From Candidatus Rokuibacteriota bacterium (GTDB lineage: Bacteria > Methylomirabilota > Methylomirabilia > Rokubacteriales > CSP1-6), in the NCBI GenBank assembly GCA_016193045.1, contig JACPSW010000073.1, positions 1 to 64,000 of the forward strand: a DNA stretch of 64,000 nucleotides, in the 5' to 3' direction. The position numbers and the translations under genes are program-made. This document shows positions 29,864 through 37,440 of this stretch, one piece after another (position 1 is the first letter of the stretch; the number at the start of each line of letters is the position of its first letter). The notes under the pieces were generated by a model that ran no database searches, was not told the DNA's origin, and was given only the letters and a program-made list of their open reading frames with translations.

Positions 29864-29984
29864 AGGGCGCGAAGGCCGGCGCAGTCGGCGCGCTGGGCCG
29901 CTTCTGGAGAAAGGTGTCCAAGTGGGCGCGGACGACGGCGTGGAGGACACCGGGCTCCGCGTCGCGTGGGCGGTAAGCCGGACG

Positions 29985-30758
29985 CTACTTCTGGCAGGGC
30001 TGCCGAACCGACTCGCCCTCCTCGATCATGCGTGAACTGGCGTGCGTGACGGAGAGAAGCCGGCGGAAGCGGCGGGCGTCGGAGAACATCTCCGTGTTGT
30101 TGAAGAGGACGTAGACGGACCGGCGCCCCCGGCAGAAGCCGCGGAGCTCCTCCAGCTCGGCCTCCGAGTAGCGGTAGTGGTACCCAGCCCGGCCGTGGAG
30201 GCGGTAGTACGTCGGGGCGCCCCACACCGAGGGGCGCTGGAAGGGATCCACGCAGTGGATCAGGTCGAGCCGCCGGCAGAGCCCCCGGATCTCGGCATCC
30301 GTCCACTTTCCCCGGGGCTCCCATGCCAAGGCCAGACGCCCCCGCTCCACTGTTTCGAAGAACGTCTGGAGGTTCACTGTGTGCTCCGGCGTCGGAGTGA
30401 AAGACGCCGGGCACTGAAAGAGGACGATCTTCGAGCGGAGGGCGGTGGCAAGGGCCAGGGTGGCGCGCCACGCGTCGAACACCTCTGCCGTCGGCGTGAA
30501 TGCCCCGTAGCGGCGCTTCTGCCGCTCGGAGAGCCTCATCCTGAGGCGGCGGTAGGTGGGCGACGTCGCCTCGTGGGTGACGAGCTGGGGGGCCTTCAGC
30601 ACGAACTCGAAGCGGGCGGGGGCCGCCTCCCGCCACCGCTCCACCGTCGAGGGGCGGGGCAGGTTATAGAAGCTCTCCTGGATCTCGACCAGGCCGAAGG
30701 TCTTGAAGTACCTGGTCTGCGCCACCGGCCAGCCGCAGCAACCCACCGTGATCGCCAC
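29985..30758 (-). CDS. DUF72 family protein (YecE-like)
   Basis: A 257-residue TIM-barrel-like protein of unknown biochemical role (PF01904). Family features: N-terminal ITVGCCGWPV, VEIQESFYNLPRPSTVERWRE, FEFVLKAPQLVTHEA, LFQCPASFTPTPEH, LAWEPRGKW, YYRLHGRAGYHYRYSEAELEEL and a late VYVLFNNTEM. Length is normal. It is divergent from the M23 peptidase gene with only 23 bp between the two starts, so their promoters overlap each other's coding sequence. Confidence 0.92.
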   Translation of the reverse strand: MAITVGCCGWPVAQTRYFKTFGLVEIQESFYNLPRPSTVERWREAAPARFEFVLKAPQLVTHEATSPTYRRLRMRLSERQKRRYGAFTPTAEVFDAWRATLALATALRSKIVLFQCPASFTPTPEHTVNLQTFFETVERGRLALAWEPRGKWTDAEIRGLCRRLDLIHCVDPFQRPSVWGAPTYYRLHGRAGYHYRYSEAELEELRGFCRGRRSVYVLFNNTEMFSDARRFRRLLSVTHASSRMIEEGESVRQPCQK

Positions 30759-30768
30759 CGGACTATGC

Positions 30769-30782
30769 TATCATTCACGTCG
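30769..30782 (+). promoter_or_regulatory. Candidate -10 element of a leaderless peptidase message
   Basis: TATCAT (30769-30774) ends 7 nt before the GTG of the M23 gene. The -35 region is poor. If real, transcription starts at or next to the GTG, and there is no Shine-Dalgarno. Confidence 0.35.
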
Positions 30783-32197
30783 TGCCCCGATCCCCCTGGA
30801 AGACTTGGCTTGTCGTCGTCCTCATCCTGTCGGTCCTCATCGTCGGGACGATCTCGTTCCTCGGCTGGCGTCAATCGGTGCCCGGCGTGCGCGCGACATT
30901 CGTGCCGCCTCCCGCCTATATCGGCCTCAAGACGCCGCTGACGCTGACGCTCACCGCCGCGCGCGGGGGCGTCGCGTCCTTCGAGCTGAGGCTCGTCCAG
31001 GGGACCCAGAAGGCCACCGCCGTCCAGCAGACCTTCCTGCCGCCGCGGCAGACCGAGCAGCGGCTGTCGCTCACCGTCGAGGGGCGCTCGCTGGGCCTCC
31101 GGGAGGGGAGCGCGACGCTGGAGGTGTACGGGAGGGACGGCTTCTGGCGCCCGATCCGGGTCGATGACCGCCCTATCCTCACCCAGCCGGTCACGCTGGA
31201 CCTGACCCCACCGAACCTCGACCTCCTGGCCGCCACGCAGTACCTGGCCCAGGGGGGCGGCGGGCTCGTCGTCTATCGCGCCAAGGGCGCGGCGCGGACC
31301 GGCGTGAACGTGGGCGGGATCTTTTTCCCGGGCTTCGCGGCGGGGGCCCCAGACGCGGGGACCCACGCGGCCATGGTCGCCGTGCCGTTCGACTTCCCGG
31401 TCGCCTCGCCGGTCGTCCTGTCCGCCCAGGACGAAGCGGGCAACAGCGTGTCACGGAGCGTCTCGAGCGAGATCAAGCCGCGGAAGTTCCCGACGGATAG
31501 CGTGGAGATCAAGGAGGAGTTCCTCCAGCGAAAGCTCCCGGAGCTGCTGCCCGAGCGGGGGAGCGTCCCGCCCGATCAGCTGCTCGAGGCGTTCCTCGTC
31601 GTCAACCGCGACAAGCGACGCCAGGCCGAGGAGACCAAGCGCGCCGTCTCGGCCAAGACCCAGGGAAAGCCCCTCTGGCAGGGCGCCTTCCTCCAGCCCC
31701 GGAACACGAAGGTCTTCTCCAACTTCGCCGAGACGCGGAGCTACCGCTTCGGCGGCCAGGACGTGGACACGCAGGTCCACTTCGGCTACGACCTGGCCTC
31801 GGTCAAGGAGAGTCCGGTGCCCGCCGCCAACCGGGGCACCGTGGTCTTCGCCGGCCCGCTCACGATCTACGGCAACACCGTGGTCCTGGACCACGGGCTG
31901 GGCCTCCAGACGCTCTACGCCCACCTCTCGCGGATCGACGTGAAGGAGGGCGAGACGGTGGACAAGGGCGCCATCCTCGGCCGGACCGGGACGTCGGGCC
32001 TGGCCATCGGCGACCACCTGCACTACGAGGTGCTGATCCACGGCATCTCGGTGACGCCGCTCGAGTGGTGGGACGGCCGGTGGATCCGCGACCACATTCT
32101 GAAGCCGCTGCGGGAGGCCAACGTCGCCCTGATCGAGGGCGACCAGATCAAGGACGAGCCAGCGACCTCTCCGCGCCACTCGCGCCCGGCCCGCTAG
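30782..32197 (+). CDS. M23 (LytM-type) peptidoglycan endopeptidase, membrane anchored
   Basis: A 471-residue protein. One N-terminal transmembrane anchor (LVVVLILSVLIVGTISFLG) is followed by a long beta-rich periplasmic region (about residues 35-300) and a C-terminal M23 domain (about 330-450). The Zn ligands are visible: HFGYD (H...D), then HLHYE (HxH), with YGNTVVLDHGLGLQTLYAHLSRIDVKEGETVDKGAILGRTG between. An active metallopeptidase is therefore expected, unlike EnvC/NlpD-type activators that have lost ligands. Start GTG 30782. Confidence 0.93.
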   Translation: MPRSPWKTWLVVVLILSVLIVGTISFLGWRQSVPGVRATFVPPPAYIGLKTPLTLTLTAARGGVASFELRLVQGTQKATAVQQTFLPPRQTEQRLSLTVEGRSLGLREGSATLEVYGRDGFWRPIRVDDRPILTQPVTLDLTPPNLDLLAATQYLAQGGGGLVVYRAKGAARTGVNVGGIFFPGFAAGAPDAGTHAAMVAVPFDFPVASPVVLSAQDEAGNSVSRSVSSEIKPRKFPTDSVEIKEEFLQRKLPELLPERGSVPPDQLLEAFLVVNRDKRRQAEETKRAVSAKTQGKPLWQGAFLQPRNTKVFSNFAETRSYRFGGQDVDTQVHFGYDLASVKESPVPAANRGTVVFAGPLTIYGNTVVLDHGLGLQTLYAHLSRIDVKEGETVDKGAILGRTGTSGLAIGDHLHYEVLIHGISVTPLEWWDGRWIRDHILKPLREANVALIEGDQIKDEPATSPRHSRPAR

Positions 32198-32660
32198 CGA
32201 CTGCGCGGGTAGCGAGCGCACCGTCCCAATTCGGGACCCGCCCTGGATGACCCGACCCCGAACCGGCTAGAGACCAAAATGGATAAATAGCCGACAACTT
32301 ACGCAGCGGTCTCCCCAGGGTTTCCCAGGTAGAGCCTTCCGCCTTTGCGGTCCGTGTCACCCGATCCGACCCCGGTTGACCCCCAGCCGGGGGGTCATCA
32401 CGCCCCTGTCGGAGCCCCAAAATACCTCCGCGAGATGGTAGACAGCCTGCTGGACGCGTTTCATTCTGCATCCAAAATCTTGAGGAGTGTGGCAGGCGAG
32501 CATTCTCACAAGCCCGACGCAAGCGGGCGGACGCCGGGCCCCGCGTGGCAGGTGCTCGCGAAGGGAGGTGAAATCCTAAACGTACCCTGCTCGCTGCGAT
32601 GGCGCGCTGCGACGCAGAAAGCGGCGGCGGCACGGAAAGAGCGAAGGTTGACTGATCGTT
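32198..32660. other. Intergenic region before the copper oxidase gene
   Basis: About 460 bp without a credible gene; its base composition and codon-like periodicity differ from the flanks. It holds a palindrome GTCCC-AATTC-GGGAC (32223-32237) and an imperfect G/C hairpin near 32374-32401 (GACCCCGG...CCGGGGGGTC) without a T tract. A plus-strand frame at 32345-32755 lacks similarity and runs out of frame into the oxidase gene, so I did not call it. Confidence 0.4.
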
Positions 32661-32680
32661 GGTGTCCCAATTTAGACACC
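32661..32680. promoter_or_regulatory. Inverted repeat just upstream of the oxidase RBS
   Basis: GGTGTC-CCAATTTA-GACACC, a 6-bp perfect inverted repeat with 8-nt centre, ends 16 nt before ATG 32697 and touches the Shine-Dalgarno region. It shares GTCCCAATT with the palindrome at 32223-32237. It may be an operator or an mRNA hairpin. Confidence 0.4.
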
Positions 32681-32696
32681 CATGGGGGAAAGGCTT

Positions 32697-34586
32697 ATGA
32701 CACCATTCGCGCTGCTTCTCGCTCTCCTGGCGACTGGGGGACTGGTGCTCGGTGACGCTGCGTTCCCGCCAGCCGCCGGGGCCAACCATACCCACCTCGA
32801 GATCACGGCGCCTTGCGTCGGAGGTCCGTCTGTCTGCGGCGAGTGGTCGGCGCCGTTCTACCCGTCGCCTGTTGTGGCGGATGCCACATGCATCGACAAC
32901 CACGGTCAGAACGCGTTTCGAGAGATTGCAACGGGGCTCTGTGTCTCACACCCCGACGCCGTGAGCCAGGCCGCCGTCAACGCGGCTCTGCTGAAAAACG
33001 GCAAGGTGTTCTTCTATAGCGGCGTCGATGCGGCCAACACCGACTGGCCGCAGGAGGATCCGAACCTCGCAAAGTCTCGCGTGTGGGACCCGGTGACGGG
33101 CGCGATGGCGATCCCGACGCCCGAGGGTGGCGGGGGCGGAGACATGTTCTGCTCTGCCAACTCCATCATGGCCGACGGCCGTCTCCTCGTGGTCGGGGGC
33201 ACAGAGTGGGTGGCGCCCCCCGCCTCGGACACCCCTCCCACTCAGCCCCAGGTTCTCGTGAAGGGGTTGAGCCAGGCCCGGATCTACGACCCCGCCACCA
33301 ACAGCTGGAGTCAGGCAAAGTCCATGGCGACCAACCGCTGGTATCCGTCCCTCTACCTTCTGGGCGATGGGCGAATGCTGGCGGTCTCGGGGACAGGGGA
33401 CCTGGGTGACGTGACGACCATGCGGACCACGCTGGAGGCTTACACACCGGCGGGGCCATCCCCCCAGAAATCTGACCCGTTCCTTCAGCCAGATAGTTGG
33501 GATCTTGAGACCAACCGCCTCCTGCCGCTCTACGCCCGCATGCACGTCCTCCCCGGCGGGAAGATCTACTACTCCGGCGTCGGCGCCCTTTGGGCCCCAT
33601 TCGGAGAGGAGTCGGCGGTCGCCGAGAACTTTGGCCAGTACTATGACCCGGTGACCAGGCAGTGGCGGAATGTGGGACCGATGCTCGGTGGCTCCCGCCA
33701 GCACGGGTGGTCGATCCTGTTGCCTTTGAGACCCCAGGATGATTACCGGACTGAGGTTGTGATCACCAACGGGACCCTCAACCGGGACCTCGTCGCCTCC
33801 AACACAGGGGAAGTCGCCGACTTCGGCGTCGCGCCCGGAGGCGTCCTTGTAGGCGATTTCGACTGCTGCGGGCCGGTGAGCAACCCGGTCCCGAGGCAGC
33901 TCATCGCAACTTCAAACATTGGGCGGTGGTTTTCTCACTTCACCCACCTGCCCGACGGTACCTTCGCCCTTACGGCGGGAGGCACGTCCGACGACGTCCT
34001 GCTCATTGGTGGTGCGCAGTACATCTTGACGACGGAGGTCTTCGATCCCAACGGCACGACCGGTGGGCTCCGCGGGCAGTGGGGCGTGATGGCCTCTCAA
34101 CAGGTTCCTCGCGCGTATCACTCCACGGCGCTTCTCCTTCCCGACGCAAGAGTCCTCTCCATGGGCCATGTCCCGATCGCGGTCGGCCTCTTTAACCAGG
34201 TCGGGCCGGCGGCGGTGGAGCTGGGTGTGGTCGAGAAGCGCATGGAGATCTTCAGCCCACCGTACCTGTTCCGCGGTCCCCGGCCGACCCTGAAGAATGT
34301 CCCCAAGTCGGCAGCTTACGACAGCACGTTCAAGGTCCAAACCCCGCAGGCGAGCGTGGTGGAGTCTGCTGTGCTGATCCGGCCAGGGTCGGTGACTCAC
34401 GCGACCGACTTCGACCAGCGGTTGGTGGAGCTGGAGATCGTCGCGCGCACAGGAGACACCCTGACCCTTAAGGCGCCGCCGAACAGCACCGTGGCGCCGC
34501 CTGGAGCCTACATGCTTTTCATCAACAAGGGTACGGTGGACGGGGCGGTCCCGTCGGTGGCGCAATTCATCAACATCGGGAGCTAG
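32697..34586 (+). CDS. Secreted galactose/glyoxal oxidase-type copper radical oxidase
   Basis: About 629 residues with a signal peptide (TPFALLLALLATGGLVLG), then a seven-bladed Kelch propeller and a C-terminal DUF1929-type beta domain (SPPYLFRGPRPTL ... PPGAYMLFINKGTVDGAVPSVAQF). All residues that build the galactose oxidase centre are present: Cys152 (DMFCSANS) and Tyr216 (NRWYPSLY) for the Cys-Tyr cofactor, axial Tyr474 with His475 (RAYHSTALLLPDARV), and His568 (GSVTHATDFDQR). So it should oxidise a primary alcohol or aldehyde with O2 to H2O2. ATG 32697 follows GGGGGAAAGG; an in-frame ATG at 32682 lacks this. Followed by a parvulin and a di-haem gene. Confidence 0.9.
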   Translation: MTPFALLLALLATGGLVLGDAAFPPAAGANHTHLEITAPCVGGPSVCGEWSAPFYPSPVVADATCIDNHGQNAFREIATGLCVSHPDAVSQAAVNAALLKNGKVFFYSGVDAANTDWPQEDPNLAKSRVWDPVTGAMAIPTPEGGGGGDMFCSANSIMADGRLLVVGGTEWVAPPASDTPPTQPQVLVKGLSQARIYDPATNSWSQAKSMATNRWYPSLYLLGDGRMLAVSGTGDLGDVTTMRTTLEAYTPAGPSPQKSDPFLQPDSWDLETNRLLPLYARMHVLPGGKIYYSGVGALWAPFGEESAVAENFGQYYDPVTRQWRNVGPMLGGSRQHGWSILLPLRPQDDYRTEVVITNGTLNRDLVASNTGEVADFGVAPGGVLVGDFDCCGPVSNPVPRQLIATSNIGRWFSHFTHLPDGTFALTAGGTSDDVLLIGGAQYILTTEVFDPNGTTGGLRGQWGVMASQQVPRAYHSTALLLPDARVLSMGHVPIAVGLFNQVGPAAVELGVVEKRMEIFSPPYLFRGPRPTLKNVPKSAAYDSTFKVQTPQASVVESAVLIRPGSVTHATDFDQRLVELEIVARTGDTLTLKAPPNSTVAPPGAYMLFINKGTVDGAVPSVAQFINIGS

Positions 34587-34698
34587 CGCGAGCGGGCTCG
34601 GCGCCCGATGCCTGCCGGTCAGGTCTGGCGTCCGACCAGGCCTGGCCGGCGGTTGCTTCTCCGCAAACCGACCCTGTCGGACGGAGGAGGAAGCGGTT

Positions 34699-35598
34699 AT
34701 GAGGATCATAAACCGATTGGCTCCGCTGTTCGGCCTTGCCGTCGCGTGGTCTGTTACGGCGCTCCTGCTGGCGGCGACTTCCGTGACGGCTCATGACGAG
34801 AGACAGCCCTTAAAGATGCCGTCGGACTTGGACGTTCGCGTTCTCGCCCGGGTGAACGGCACGTTCATCACCGGAGAGGACTTTCATGCCGCATTTGACT
34901 CCATTCCCGTGGAGAGCCAGCTGCCGGCGCGAGCGAACCCGAGGGTGTTTCTTCGGACGCTGATCCGCCGGGAGCTTCTCTACCAGGCAGCCGTCCGTGC
35001 CGGGCTCGACAAGGACCCGGCAATCATCCGGAAGCTGGACCGGCTCAAGCGGGAATTCTTGACCACGGAAATGGCCAATCGGGAGCGCCAGAAGGCGACC
35101 ACAGAGATCACGGACGAGGCGATCCGGGGTTACTACGACGCGAACCCTCAGCTCTTTGCGTCTCCGGAGCGCGCGAGTGCGAGTCACATCCTCCTCAAGG
35201 CCTCAGAGGAAGCCGAAACGATCCTGGCCAGGCTCAAGGATGGTGCCGATTTCGCGGGGCTTGCCCGTGAACACTCCCAGGATGCCAGGACTAGGGAGCT
35301 GGGCGGGCGGATTTTCCGCATCGTACGCGGGCAGATGACGCCCGAGTTCGAGCGGGCTGTGTTCGGCCTGAGGACGGGAGAGATCAGCGGCGTCGTCGAG
35401 GACAAGGACGGCTATCACATCATCCTGCTCCATGAACACGTCGCCGCCTCGGTGATTCCCTTCGAGGCTGCTAGGGAGAAGCTCCGGCCGCGAGTCGCCT
35501 TCGAGCGCGGGCAGGAGAGGCTGAAAGCGCTCCTCGCCGACCTGGAGCGGCAAGGCACGGTCGAACTCTTTGACGAGGCGCTGGAGGGCATCAAGTAG
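34699..35598 (+). CDS. Periplasmic parvulin-type peptidyl-prolyl isomerase (PrsA-like)
   Basis: A 299-residue exported foldase. The signal peptide is residues 1-31 (LFGLAVAWSVTALLLAATSVTAH). A SurA_N-like helical part (VRVLARVNGTFITGEDFHAAF, then FLRTLIRRELLYQAAVRAGLD) precedes one parvulin domain at about 150-250 (ASHILLKASEEAETILARL, FAGLAREHSQDARTRELGGRIFRI, GYHIILLHEH). Start ATG 34699 is preceded by GGAGGAAG. It lies 112 bp after the oxidase and 50 bp before the di-haem gene; it is a plausible dedicated foldase for the secreted oxidase (inference). Confidence 0.9.
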   Translation: MRIINRLAPLFGLAVAWSVTALLLAATSVTAHDERQPLKMPSDLDVRVLARVNGTFITGEDFHAAFDSIPVESQLPARANPRVFLRTLIRRELLYQAAVRAGLDKDPAIIRKLDRLKREFLTTEMANRERQKATTEITDEAIRGYYDANPQLFASPERASASHILLKASEEAETILARLKDGADFAGLAREHSQDARTRELGGRIFRIVRGQMTPEFERAVFGLRTGEISGVVEDKDGYHIILLHEHVAASVIPFEAAREKLRPRVAFERGQERLKALLADLERQGTVELFDEALEGIK

Positions 35599-35648
35599 CT
35601 GAAGCGCCCCCGCCGTGACCCGGGGTGCCGGTGAGAGGAGGGAGCCCA

Positions 35649-36684
35649 ATGGACCGGAAAAGGAGAGCTCTGGCGAGAATCCTTGTCGGAGCCGGCTTCG
35701 TTCTCGGGATGACGTCGGGGGCCCACCCCGGGCAACCATCAGGGTTCGGAGATCCTCTTCCCGGGCTGACCGCCGACGAAGAAGCCAGGTTCCACGCAGG
35801 CAAGGCGCTGTTCGAGAAGGTGTTCACTCCCCGCACGGGGCTTGGCCCGCTCTTCAACGGGGTGAGCTGCGCTGAGTGCCACAGCCATCCCACCGCGGGC
35901 GGCTCGAGCACGGTGGGGCTCGGCTCGGATATCTTCGAGACCCGCTTCCGCGTCACAACATCGACGACCTTTCTGGTGGACGTCGTGCTCCAGCCGGAGG
36001 GAGCGCCGGTGATCATGAACCGCACTGTCGCCGACGAGTTTCCGGCGGAGGTTCCCGGCTGCGCGCTCAGACCGGAGGTTCTGCCGCCGAGCACGGTGGC
36101 GGTTAGTTTTCGGAATACTGCGCCCATCTTCGGTGGCGGCCTGATCGAAGCGATCCCCGACGAAACCATCCTCGCCAACGCGGAGGCGGAGGACGCCGGG
36201 ATATGTGGCAGCGGACCCGGAGGACGACGGAAGCATGGCGGCCCTGATCGCCGACTTTCAGCGGTTTCTGGCCCCACCCCCCCGGGGGAAGATCACCGAA
36301 CAGGTGCTCGAGGGCGAGGTCATCTTCAAACGGATTGGCTGTGCCGCCTGCCACATCCCGGTGCCGAGGACCGGTCCCCATCCGGTTGCCGCCCTCGCCT
36401 TCAAGGATGTCCCCCTCTTCTCAGACCTGCTGATCCACGACATGGGGCCGGAACTGGAGGATGGAGTGGCCGAGGGGTCAGGGACGTCGCGCGAGTGGCG
36501 GACCACACCCCTATGGGGGGCCGGGACCTCCGGCAGACAGTTGCTTCATGACGGACGGGCCGGGCACGACTTCAGGAAGGCGATCATGTTTCACGGTGGT
36601 GAGGCGGCTGCCGCGCGCTCGAGGTTCCAGCAGTTGCATGCCGGCGACCGCGAGAAGCTCATCGCGTTTCTGGAGTCATTGTGA
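35649..36684 (+). pseudogene. DUF1111 di-haem oxidoreductase (MauG/CcpA-like), internal deletion with frameshift
   Basis: Two frames must be joined. Frame 1 from ATG 35649 (Shine-Dalgarno GAGGAGGGAG) gives a signal-like start, a first haem site SCAECHSHP, and the family stretch VAVSFRNTAPIFGGGLIEAIPDETI up to about 36200. Frame 2 resumes at about 36205 with DPEDDGSMAALIADFQRFLAPPPRG, the second haem site GCAACHIP, LIHDMGPELEDGVAEG, RTTPLWGAG and LHDGRA, ending at 36684. Compared with DUF1111 proteins roughly 75-85 residues between the two parts (including GRFGWKA-type sequence) are missing. Disabled unless this is an assembly error. Confidence 0.8.
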
Positions 36685-36774
36685 TGAGGGCGGAGCGGTC
36701 TCTTGCTGGACCTTGAGGAACTGGGCTGGGCGGGACTTGGGGCTGCCTAGTACAAGCTCTGGCCCGCTCGCAAC

Positions 36775-37440
36775 TCAGAGCAGTCCCTGCTTGGTTGCCT
36801 CCGCCCCGATGGCGGCTCGGGTACTGACGTCCAGGTACTCCATGATCCGCCTGACATGGTCTTTCACGGTATGGGGGCTCAGGTTGACCCGCTGGCCAAT
36901 CTCCTTATTCGTGAGCCCCTCCGAGATGAATCCGAGGATCTTCAGATCCAGGTCCGACAGGAGGCCACCGGCAGCACCTAGCTTGAACCCGCCCTTGCCT
37001 CCCGAGGGATCGCTCTTGAACTTGGAGATGACCCGTTCGGCCACTCTGGGATCCAGGACCGATCGACCCTTCGCGACCGCGCGGATCATTTTCTTCAGTT
37101 CGGCAAGCTCCACATCCTTGATGACATACCCCTTGGCCCCGGACATCAGGCTCCTGAAGACCAAGCCATCGTTCAGGTAGCTCGTCAGCATGATCACAGA
37201 CGTGTTCGGACAACTGGTGAGGATCTGCTGACAGACTTCGGGGCCGTCGATGTCGGCGAGCCGCACATCTAACAGAACGATGTCAGGCTGCTTCGCCTTC
37301 GCCAGAGCGATCGCGTCGGCTCCGGCGCCGGCTTCGGCCACGACGAGCATATCCGGCTCTAATTCCAGGCTGAGTTTCAATCCGTGGCGCACCACTTCGT
37401 GATCGTCGACGATGCACAGCCGTATTTTGTTCGTGATCAT
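36775..37440 (-). CDS. LuxR/NarL-type response regulator
   Basis: A 221-residue protein. The receiver domain (1-120) has the acidic pair DD (CIVDDHEV), the phospho-acceptor Asp in IVLLDVRLADIDG, Thr/Ser switch MLTSY and Lys in GYVIKD. A linker leads to the C-terminal LuxR HTH (about 155-215: GLTNKEIGQRVNLSPHTVKDHVRRIMEYLDV). The start overlaps the kinase stop as ATGA, so the two form a pair. Targets are unknown; it lies convergent to the oxidase cluster. Confidence 0.95.
   Translation of the reverse strand: MITNKIRLCIVDDHEVVRHGLKLSLELEPDMLVVAEAGAGADAIALAKAKQPDIVLLDVRLADIDGPEVCQQILTSCPNTSVIMLTSYLNDGLVFRSLMSGAKGYVIKDVELAELKKMIRAVAKGRSVLDPRVAERVISKFKSDPSGGKGGFKLGAAGGLLSDLDLKILGFISEGLTNKEIGQRVNLSPHTVKDHVRRIMEYLDVSTRAAIGAEATKQGLL

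Noticed and set aside
32663-32678. TGT-N10-ACA as a NifA-type activator site
   Set aside because: It lies directly at the ribosome site of the oxidase gene with no sigma-54 promoter downstream, so the match is probably incidental to the inverted repeat.
32345-32755. Possible 136-residue ORF before the copper oxidase
   Set aside because: No similarity, no good ribosome site, and it runs out of frame into the signal-peptide region of the oxidase.
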